A stretch of DNA of 44,683 nt from Sphingobacteriales bacterium. GTDB lineage: Bacteria > Bacteroidota > Bacteroidia > Chitinophagales > Chitinophagaceae. The notes beneath the pieces were generated by a model. That model had not been told where the DNA came from. It worked only from the letters and a program-made list of their open reading frames with translations, and made no database searches. The translations under genes were made by a program, and so were the position numbers. The stretch covers positions 1 to 44,683 of the forward strand of contig JAIXWS010000034.1 of assembly GCA_027491165.1 (NCBI GenBank), in the 5' to 3' direction. Of this stretch, positions 24,206 to 31,126 are shown piece by piece. Positions within the stretch are counted from its first letter, which is position 1; each line of letters begins with the position of its first letter.

Positions 24206-25932
24206 TAGTTAACTTTTAATTGCTGCATTTCATTGTGAACAAATTCAGACAGTTCTTTTATATAGGCGGGTGAAAAATCAAATCGGATGCCTGCAATTGC
24301 ATAAAGGTCTTTCAGTGTTTTGGTATATCCTGCGCTTAAGGAGGCCATGTAATTGTCTAGTGCCTGTTCTTTGTTGTGTTTGTATTGGCGCCACATTGCA
24401 ATAGCCCCTAATTGTGCAATGCCATATTCGATATAATAAAAGGGCACTTCAAATAGATGCAGTTGTTTTTGCCAGAAACTATATTGATACTCTTGGAACT
24501 CGCTCCAGTCAACAGTTCCGGTCGAAAACTCTTCCTGTATTGCTTTCCATACTTTTTCCCTGTCTGCTATACTATGACCAGGATGTGTGTATAGCCAATG
24601 TTGGAATTTATCAATAGTAGCAATCCATGGCAATACGTCAATCACGCGTTCCATTTCTTCCCATTGTGCCCTTATACATTCTTCTTTAGTTGCAAAGAAA
24701 TCTTGCCAGTATTCAAGCGTAAATAATTCCATGCTCATACTTGCCAATTCTGCAATTTCCATCGGGTATTCTTTCATTGCCGACAAGGGTAAGTCGTGCG
24801 ATAAAAAGGAGTGGACTGCATGGCCGCCCTCATGCATCATGGTGATTAAATCATTTACTGTGCCAGCAGCATTCATGAAGATAAACGGAACGCCAGTTTC
24901 GGGAAGCGGGCAATTATATCCGCCAGGTGCTTTTCCCATTCTGCTGTCCAAGTCCAAGCGGCCCATCTCTTTCATTTTACTCAAGCATTCGCCAAAAAAG
25001 GGCCGTAGTTTAGTGAAAACAGCAATCGATTTGTCGAGCATTTCGTCGCCATTAGCAAATGGCTGCAAGGGCTCTCTACCTATCGGTTCAGCATCTACGT
25101 CGTAGGGCTTTAATTGTTCAATCCCTAATTCTTTTCGCCGATGCTCAAGCAGTTCTCTCTGCAGTGGAACAATATGTTCTTTAACCGCTTCGTGAAAAGC
25201 AAAACAATCTTCTGGTGTATAATCGAATCGGCCTAGTTCCTGAAATTTATAATCGCGATAATTGTCGAATCCCGCATTGAGGGCCACTTTGTGGCGCAAA
25301 TCCAATAGCTTTTCAAACAAATCGTTCAGTGTGTTTTTGTCTTGTAGCCTGCGATCGACCACTTTTTCAAAAACACTTTTGCGCAAGCTCCTGTCGGAGC
25401 TGTGGAGTAATTTTGCTGCTTGTTGCAAGGTCATTTCCTTTCCCTCAATTGCTACCGACATAGCGCCGCTAATAGCACCATATTGCTGGGCAAGCACATT
25501 AATTTCTGATTGTAGTGCGATGTTTTCTTCTCGGAATAGCGCTACAGAGTTGGCTACATTGCGTAAATAGGGAAAATATATTTTTTCATCGAGTTCATTT
25601 TTGAAGGGACTATCCAAAAGTTTTTTATTGATCGCAAAGGCGTAGGGCTTTATTTTAGGCTCTATCTCTGTTACAAAAAATGTGAAAGCCTCTTCTAGAG
25701 CATTGTCTGTAGTGTCACAGGTCATTTTGATTTGGCGCCAGCAAGCGTCTTCGCCTATTGCTGATTCCAATTCGCTCAAATCGGCAAGCCATTGTTGCAA
25801 GGCTTCTGCTGCATCTAAACGCCTATTTTGTAGATTTTCAAAGTAGGGTTCTAGCCCAGCCCAATCGCTCAAGATAAAATCTTGTTTTAAGAATGTTCTG
25901 GGTCTTGCTTTAATATTCGCGCTTGCTTTCAT
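24205..25932 (-). CDS. M3 family oligoendopeptidase
   Basis: 575 residues, no signal peptide, so cytoplasmic. The zinc motif HEGGH is at 367-371, in MMHEGGHAVHSFLS, and the third ligand Glu is expected about 25 residues on, in the helix AMKEYPMEIAELAS. The size and the C-terminal segment (YGIAQLGAIAMWRQY) match the PepF-like oligoendopeptidases, which cut short peptides for recycling. It overlaps radA by one base; a functional link to repair is not known. Confidence 0.93.
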   Translation of the reverse strand: MKASANIKARPRTFLKQDFILSDWAGLEPYFENLQNRRLDAAEALQQWLADLSELESAIGEDACWRQIKMTCDTTDNALEEAFTFFVTEIEPKIKPYAFAINKKLLDSPFKNELDEKIYFPYLRNVANSVALFREENIALQSEINVLAQQYGAISGAMSVAIEGKEMTLQQAAKLLHSSDRSLRKSVFEKVVDRRLQDKNTLNDLFEKLLDLRHKVALNAGFDNYRDYKFQELGRFDYTPEDCFAFHEAVKEHIVPLQRELLEHRRKELGIEQLKPYDVDAEPIGREPLQPFANGDEMLDKSIAVFTKLRPFFGECLSKMKEMGRLDLDSRMGKAPGGYNCPLPETGVPFIFMNAAGTVNDLITMMHEGGHAVHSFLSHDLPLSAMKEYPMEIAELASMSMELFTLEYWQDFFATKEECIRAQWEEMERVIDVLPWIATIDKFQHWLYTHPGHSIADREKVWKAIQEEFSTGTVDWSEFQEYQYSFWQKQLHLFEVPFYYIEYGIAQLGAIAMWRQYKHNKEQALDNYMASLSAGYTKTLKDLYAIAGIRFDFSPAYIKELSEFVHNEMQQLKVN

Positions 25933-26005
25933 GTACAGGGTTAGTTATGCATTTAAAATGGTCAATTCAATATGTGTTTTCTGCTGTATTTCGAACGTTG
26001 GGCAA

Positions 26006-26974
26006 TTAAATAATTCCTTCTCTCACCAAGTCGTGCAAATGCAGCATTCCTGCATAATTCCCGTCTTTCGTCACTAATAATTGGGTGATATCATTATCCC
26101 TCATCAGTTCCAAGGCTTGCACCGCTAGTTCGCTCGCTTCAATACATTTGGGTTTTGCCGAATAAATATCTTTTGCGCGGAGAGGGTCTACATCACTGTG
26201 CAATTGCAACATTCTGCGAATGTCTCCATCAGTGATAATGCCTAGGATATTTTCTTGCTCATCGAGCACCGCAGTTGCCCCAAGTCTTTTGCCCGAAATT
26301 TCGACAATGATTTCTCGGATGGTGCTTTCGGTTTTTACTTTGGGAATTTCATTGAGCTTGATTAAGTCTTGTACACGTAAGTACATTCTTTTGCCCAGAT
26401 TACCCCCTGGGTGGTAGCGTGCAAAATCCTTTTCGGTAAAGCCTTTCAGGCTGAGCAAGCAGACAGCCATTGCATCACCCATCACCATTTGGGCTGTAGT
26501 GCTGGTTGTTGGGGCAAGGTTGTTGGGGCAGGCTTCTTTTTCTACGCTGCAATTCAAAAAAATATTCGCATTAGTAGCCAAATAGGATTGTTCATTTCCA
26601 CAAAGGGCGATCACCGTATTGTCAAAATTTTTAACTAAGGGAAGGAGCAATTTTATCTCGGGGCTTTCACCGCTTTTGGAAATAATCATCACCACATCAT
26701 CTTGTTGAATCATGCCTAAATCTCCGTGAATGGCATCGGCCGCGTGCATATATAATGCAGCAGTGCCCGTTGAATTCAAGGTCGCTACAATCTTTTGTGC
26801 TATGATGGCGCTTTTGCCTATTCCTGAAATAACAAGACGGCCCTTAGATTGATAAACAACATTGATTGCGGCTGCAAAATCATCATTTATAAAACCCTCT
26901 ATGGCTGCTATAGAAGCAGATTGCAATCGGATAGAATCAATGGCTTGTTGTAAAACGAGGTCTTTTGAAAACAT
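26006..26974 (-). CDS. kdsD: D-arabinose 5-phosphate isomerase (KpsF/GutQ family)
   Basis: 322 residues. An N-terminal SIS sugar-isomerase domain (about 30-165), with SGIGKSAIIAQK and ISKSGESPEIK, is followed by two CBS domains (about 205-322). This is the domain order of KdsD/KpsF/GutQ. The enzyme interconverts ribulose-5-phosphate and arabinose-5-phosphate, the first step to Kdo of lipopolysaccharide. The KdsA, KdsB and KdsC genes are not adjacent. On the minus strand TAACTTCG (26979-26986), one base off consensus, lies 4 nt before the ATG, hinting at a leaderless transcript. It is divergent from the small lipoprotein gene. Confidence 0.93.
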   Translation of the reverse strand: MFSKDLVLQQAIDSIRLQSASIAAIEGFINDDFAAAINVVYQSKGRLVISGIGKSAIIAQKIVATLNSTGTAALYMHAADAIHGDLGMIQQDDVVMIISKSGESPEIKLLLPLVKNFDNTVIALCGNEQSYLATNANIFLNCSVEKEACPNNLAPTTSTTAQMVMGDAMAVCLLSLKGFTEKDFARYHPGGNLGKRMYLRVQDLIKLNEIPKVKTESTIREIIVEISGKRLGATAVLDEQENILGIITDGDIRRMLQLHSDVDPLRAKDIYSAKPKCIEASELAVQALELMRDNDITQLLVTKDGNYAGMLHLHDLVREGII

Positions 26975-27031
26975 AGTGCGAAGTTAAGCAGCAGCTAGGA
27001 ATGAAGCATAATCTTTACATATTATTTCGCC

Positions 27032-27039
27032 TATCTTTA
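27032..27039 (+). promoter_or_regulatory. Probable -7 element of the small lipoprotein gene
   Basis: TATCTTTA differs from TAnnTTTG at the last base. It lies inside the longer open frame that starts at 27001 and therefore supports the later ATG at 27064. Confidence 0.35.
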
Positions 27040-27063
27040 ACCTTAAAAATAACGAACTTGAAA

Positions 27064-27309
27064 ATGAACTCTTCCAAAGCGCCCCGTTTCATTATTTTTC
27101 TTGTACCCCTAATAGTTTTAAGCGCATACCTTATAGCCTGCACGCCCAAAAAGTTGAGCAGTAATTACGGCGACAGTAAAGCCTATGCCGACGAAGATAG
27201 CACGGGGGTAGGTCTGCGCATAAAAGAAAGACAAGCTAAGATGCCTTTTGATACGGGAACTGTGGCTCCCAAAATACAAAAGTCGGCGCCGACATATGAC
27301 AGCCAATAG
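27064..27309 (+). CDS. Small lipoprotein of unknown function
   Basis: 81 residues from the ATG at 27064. The frame is open to 27001, but the extra 21 residues are not signal-peptide-like. The lipoprotein signal is a hydrophobic stretch (IIFLVPLIVLSAYLI) and lipobox LIAC, with Cys about 27 residues in. The mature peptide of about 55 residues is polar and probably unstructured, with RIKERQAKMPFDTG in the middle. I do not recognise a family. The gene ends 8 nt from the convergent DUF3108 gene. Confidence 0.6.
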   Translation: MNSSKAPRFIIFLVPLIVLSAYLIACTPKKLSSNYGDSKAYADEDSTGVGLRIKERQAKMPFDTGTVAPKIQKSAPTYDSQ

Positions 27310-27317
27310 GTTAGGGT

Positions 27318-28115
27318 TTATTTCTTTTTACTTATGAGCGATGTAAAAGGGTTGTTGAGATTCTCATAAGCCATCATGTCCACTTTTATGCTTCCTACTA
27401 ATATGGGGCTTTCGATGCGTACCGGTATGTGGTTGGCATCATCACTTACCCAAACGGTCATTTTTTCACCGCCTTTAAAAATAGTGCCATCTATCAGCAA
27501 AGGCATTATTTTGATCGCTTTAAATTTACCGTATTTAGTTTCTATTTCTTGTTTGCCCACATAGCGAATGTACAGGTCATAAACTTTGTCGTCTAGGAAC
27601 ATTGAAAAGGGGATTTTTGCCCCAGGCTTATATTTGTTGTAGTCTATGTTTCGGGCAAAATATATTGCAGACAAAACATCTTGTACGCAATGCGGTATAA
27701 CGAAAGTGCCATTGGTGCTAACTGCTTTTCCGATGGCGTGATTGAAGCTTACATAATTGTAGATCTTATATCCACCTTCGTTTACATTTCGGATAAATCG
27801 ATGAGGCAAAAGCGTTTCTTGATCAATAATGCTTTCATACTTATCGTTTACTTTAAAAAACCAATCATAAGATTTAGCTGTTTTTCCTATGCCGGTTATA
27901 TGGTATACCTTTTTGTTTTCGAATAGCTCGCTGTGTACCACAAACTGTGCATCTCCTGCATGTATCCAAAAGGGGTTCATATTGTAATACACCTTAAACA
28001 CAATACGTTCGCCATTTTTAAAACTGGTGTTTTGGGTATTGCAAAAATCTGTTTGTGCTTGGGCTTTTGCCCAGCACAACAGCATAGGGAGCAATAAGGT
28101 TTTTGCAAATTTCAT
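27318..28115 (-). CDS. DUF3108 family periplasmic protein
   Basis: 265 residues with a signal peptide ending AQAQ (about 21). The family pattern is clear: FKNGERIVFKVYYNMNPFWIHAGDAQF early, then YDWFFKVNDKYESIID, YNKYKPGAKIPF and YGKFKAIKIMPLL. The phrase MTVWVSDDANHIPVRIE near the C-terminus is the typical DUF3108 closing strand. The fold is a periplasmic beta-rich domain related to lipid- or polysaccharide-handling proteins; the function is not established. One Cys pair is possible (Cys25 and Cys142). Confidence 0.85.
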   Translation of the reverse strand: MKFAKTLLLPMLLCWAKAQAQTDFCNTQNTSFKNGERIVFKVYYNMNPFWIHAGDAQFVVHSELFENKKVYHITGIGKTAKSYDWFFKVNDKYESIIDQETLLPHRFIRNVNEGGYKIYNYVSFNHAIGKAVSTNGTFVIPHCVQDVLSAIYFARNIDYNKYKPGAKIPFSMFLDDKVYDLYIRYVGKQEIETKYGKFKAIKIMPLLIDGTIFKGGEKMTVWVSDDANHIPVRIESPILVGSIKVDMMAYENLNNPFTSLISKKK

Positions 28116-28270
28116 TTAATCAACTAAAAGGATTTGTGGCATATAGGAGATGCAATATTATCTCGAAAGTTGTTGTGTGCTTCGGGAATGTACCATTGAT
28201 AACATTCCTTTATCAAAAATACAATTCGCCTGAATCGGTTTTTGACAAGATTTTTTGCTTGAATATTTGG

Positions 28271-28278
28271 TACATTTG
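28271..28278 (+). promoter_or_regulatory. -7 element of ruvC
   Basis: TACATTTG, a full match to the Bacteroidota -7 element, 22 nt before the TTG start of ruvC at 28301. It supports that start, because upstream codons would lie in or before the promoter. Confidence 0.55.
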
Positions 28279-28300
28279 AACGACTTATCGAAGCGTTATT

Positions 28301-28891
28301 TTGAAAGATAAACCCCAAATTATTTTAGGCATTGACCCCGGAACTTTAGTCATGGGTTATGGATTGATTGCTATAGATAAAGCGAAAATTAGCCTTGTAG
28401 AAATGGGCGTGCTCCATTTGTCGAAATATAAAAATCACCCAGAGCGCTTGTCCCTTATTTTCAAAAAAATGGAAATGCTTATTAAAGCACACAAGCCTGC
28501 AGCAGTAGCTATTGAAGCTCCTTTCTTTGGGAAAAATGTACAAAGTATGCTCAAGTTAGGGCGCGCACAAGGTGTGGCTATTGCGGCAGCGATGATGCAC
28601 GATTTAGAGGCTATTGAATATGCGCCTCGAAAAGTAAAACAATCTATTACGGGTAAGGGTGCCGCAAGCAAAGAGCAAGTCTGGTCTATGTTGCAGCGGA
28701 TACTTGATTTTGAAGAAAGGCCCGAGTTTATGGATGCTACCGATGCCGTGGCCGTTGCCTTGTGTCATCATTATCAAATGAAAAATCCCCTGCTTTCAAA
28801 AGGCGAAGTACCCCTAAAAAAAGGGAGTGGAAAAAAGCAAAGCTGGGACAGTTTTTTGGCCCTAAATAAGGACAGAATTAAATTGAAATAA
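28301..28891 (+). CDS. ruvC: Crossover junction endodeoxyribonuclease RuvC (TTG start)
   Basis: 196 residues. The four acidic catalytic residues are Asp12 (GIDPGT), Glu72 (AIEAPF), Asp145 and Asp148 (MDATDAVAVALCH). RuvC cuts Holliday junctions as a dimer with RuvAB. The family start falls at KPQIILGIDPG, and the only suitable start codon is TTG at 28301. The next ATG would remove the first catalytic Asp. The C-terminal 35 residues are basic and unlike E. coli, which is common. A histidine kinase gene follows after 5 nt, probably co-transcribed. Confidence 0.94.
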   Translation: MKDKPQIILGIDPGTLVMGYGLIAIDKAKISLVEMGVLHLSKYKNHPERLSLIFKKMEMLIKAHKPAAVAIEAPFFGKNVQSMLKLGRAQGVAIAAAMMHDLEAIEYAPRKVKQSITGKGAASKEQVWSMLQRILDFEERPEFMDATDAVAVALCHHYQMKNPLLSKGEVPLKKGSGKKQSWDSFLALNKDRIKLK

Positions 28892-28896
28892 ACGAC

Positions 28897-30168
28897 ATGA
28901 AAAACGCCTCTATAAGATTGATAATGGTTTTGGCCCTTGTCGTGTCAGCAGGCATTATCATTACCCAGAGTTATTGGGTAAAGCGGGCGTATACACTGCA
29001 AGAAACGGAGTTTAATTTTAACGTGAATAAGGCTTTATCTAGGGTAGCACAGGATGTCATGACATTGAAAGAGGTGCAGTTGCCTAATTATAGTCCTGTA
29101 GAGAAAATTACCGACGATTACTATGTGGTTCAAATCAATGTTTTTGTCGAACAAAAGATATTGCAGCACTATCTTGAAGCGGCTTTTGCACAGCAAAATT
29201 TGGTCACAGATTTTCAGTTTGGCTTGTACGATTGTATGAGCGAAAAAGTAAATTATCAAGACTGGGTGCAAGTGGCTGGTGGCGATAAAAAACCCTTTAA
29301 ATTGGTAGAATTTCCAAATATCAAAAGGGAAAATTATTACTTCGGCGTTTATTTTCCTTATCGCCAACAATTACTCACTTCGCAAATTAGTCTTTGGTTT
29401 ATCTCCTCAGCAGTGCTTATTTGTGTTATTGGATTTTTGGGCTATTTGTTGTTTATCATTTTGAAGCAAAAAAGACTAAGTGAAGTGCAAAAAAACTTCG
29501 TTAATAATATGACCCATGAGCTCAAAACCCCTTTGGCTTCTATACAGATGAGCGCCATTGTTTTGCGCGACGAAGACATTATTCATAAGCCACATCGATT
29601 GAGAAGCTATACCGATATTATTTTAAAAGAAAGTTCGCAATTAAGTGCTCAGATAGAGCGTGTTTTGCAAATGGCCCAGTCTGATAAAGGGAAGGTGGTG
29701 TTGCACAAAGAAACAATTGTGTGGCAAGAAATATTACAAACGGTAAAAGATAGTTTTGAGCACCTGGTAGTTAGTAAAAGTGGACAGATTTTATTGCAAA
29801 TGCCTAAGGCAATAATCACCATGCAGGGGGATAGGCTTCATTTAACAAACCTAATTAGTAATCTAGTAGATAATGCCATTAAATACTGCGACAAGGAGCC
29901 GGATATAATCATTGATGTAATGGAGCAGCAAGGCAAAATTGTAATTAGTATCGAAGACAATGGAATAGGCATCGACAAGAAATACCATCGTCATGTGTTT
30001 AAAAAGTTTTACCGTGTGCCCACAGGTAATGTTCATAATGTAAAGGGTTTTGGCTTGGGGCTTAACTATGTTCAAAGTATAGCTCAATTGCATTTTGGTA
30101 AAGTCTCCTTCTCTAGCGAAATCTCAAAAGGCACTATATTTACTGTAAGTTTTCCGAGTATCCGATAA
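28897..30168 (+). CDS. Membrane sensor histidine kinase
   Basis: 423 residues. Two membrane helices (about 7-28 and 165-188) frame a periplasmic sensor region of about 135 residues that I cannot assign. No HAMP domain is seen: the second helix runs almost directly into the dimerisation helix. The H box is NNMTHELKTPLAS with phospho-acceptor His207. The N box is SNLVDNAIKYC (Asn326), the G1 box is EDNGIGID (353-360) and the G2 box GFGLGL (384-389). It autophosphorylates and passes phosphate to the response regulator encoded 11 nt downstream. The signal is unknown. Confidence 0.93.
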   Translation: MKNASIRLIMVLALVVSAGIIITQSYWVKRAYTLQETEFNFNVNKALSRVAQDVMTLKEVQLPNYSPVEKITDDYYVVQINVFVEQKILQHYLEAAFAQQNLVTDFQFGLYDCMSEKVNYQDWVQVAGGDKKPFKLVEFPNIKRENYYFGVYFPYRQQLLTSQISLWFISSAVLICVIGFLGYLLFIILKQKRLSEVQKNFVNNMTHELKTPLASIQMSAIVLRDEDIIHKPHRLRSYTDIILKESSQLSAQIERVLQMAQSDKGKVVLHKETIVWQEILQTVKDSFEHLVVSKSGQILLQMPKAIITMQGDRLHLTNLISNLVDNAIKYCDKEPDIIIDVMEQQGKIVISIEDNGIGIDKKYHRHVFKKFYRVPTGNVHNVKGFGLGLNYVQSIAQLHFGKVSFSSEISKGTIFTVSFPSIR

Positions 30169-30179
30169 AACAAAATGCA

Positions 30180-30872
30180 ATGCCCCACCCAAAAGCAAAA
30201 GTACTATTGGTAGAAGATGACGCTTCTATTGCTTTTATTGTAAAAGACAACCTTGAAGAAGGCGGCTATGAGGTCGTGTATTGTGTTGATGGCGAGACGG
30301 GATGGCAACAGTTTATGCGCAACACCTTTGATATTTGTTTGCTCGATGTCATGTTGCCCAAGAAAGACGGTTTAGCCTTAGCAGCCCAAATTCGCAAGAA
30401 AAACAAAACTGTTCCCCTTTTGATGCTAACGGCCATGGGAAGTGATGAGGCCAAAATTGCAGGCTTTCAAAAAGGTGCTGATGACTACATTACAAAGCCA
30501 TTTAACATGCAAGAGTTGATGTTGCGTATGGAGGTTTTCTTAAAACGCACACAGAAAAAGCAAGAGCCTTTAAGTGGGCCGGTCATCATTGGTTCCTTGC
30601 AGTTTGATTATAAAAACTTATTACTCAAGACCGCCACGGATACCACTCAGCTTACTCAGCGCGAGGCAGAGCTGTTTCGATATTTTTATCAGCACTGCAA
30701 TTCTGTGCTCAAAAGGGAAGACATCTTGATGGAGATATGGGGAAAGGACGACTATTTCCTGGGTCGCAGCATGGATGTTTTTATCACTAAGTTGCGCAAG
30801 TATATCAAAGGCCAAGAGGGTATTGAGATCCAAACCATACACGGGGTAGGATTTAAAATGCTCGTTTCCTAA
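30180..30872 (+). CDS. OmpR/PhoB family response regulator
   Basis: 230 residues. The receiver domain (about 7-120) has the acidic pocket Asp13/Asp14, phospho-acceptor Asp56 in LLDVMLP, Thr84 and Lys106 in ITKPF. The C-terminal winged-helix domain (about 133-230) has the OmpR pattern LTQREAELFRYF and SMDVFITKLRKYI. It is the partner of the kinase directly upstream. Targets cannot be read from sequence. Confidence 0.95.
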   Translation: MPHPKAKVLLVEDDASIAFIVKDNLEEGGYEVVYCVDGETGWQQFMRNTFDICLLDVMLPKKDGLALAAQIRKKNKTVPLLMLTAMGSDEAKIAGFQKGADDYITKPFNMQELMLRMEVFLKRTQKKQEPLSGPVIIGSLQFDYKNLLLKTATDTTQLTQREAELFRYFYQHCNSVLKREDILMEIWGKDDYFLGRSMDVFITKLRKYIKGQEGIEIQTIHGVGFKMLVS

Positions 30873-31062
30873 GCGTTCACATTCCTCAATCCTTGCAGTA
30901 AAGAAAAGGCGATTGCCGCGGTGAGAGTATGCCTCCATTATTCTATAGGGTATTGTAGCACGAAAAGCGTCAGAGGCGCTAATCCATATTAGAAACTCAG
31001 TAGTTCCCCAACAAAATCATTTAGGACTAATTTTAACCCCCCAAAATTTAGGCTATTTAGGT

Positions 31063-31103
31063 AAAAGGGGCTACATCAAACTATTGATGTAGCCCCTTTT
31101 TTT
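31063..31103. terminator. Bidirectional terminator between response regulator and M16 peptidase genes
   Basis: A perfect 17-bp inverted repeat, starting AAAAGGGGCTACATC, with a 4-nt loop (ACTA), followed by T on the plus strand and A before it. It lies between convergent genes and can serve both. The region 30873-31062 holds no other gene that I can support. Confidence 0.92.
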
Positions 31104-31126
31104 GTAGCAATAACTTTTCAGATTGT

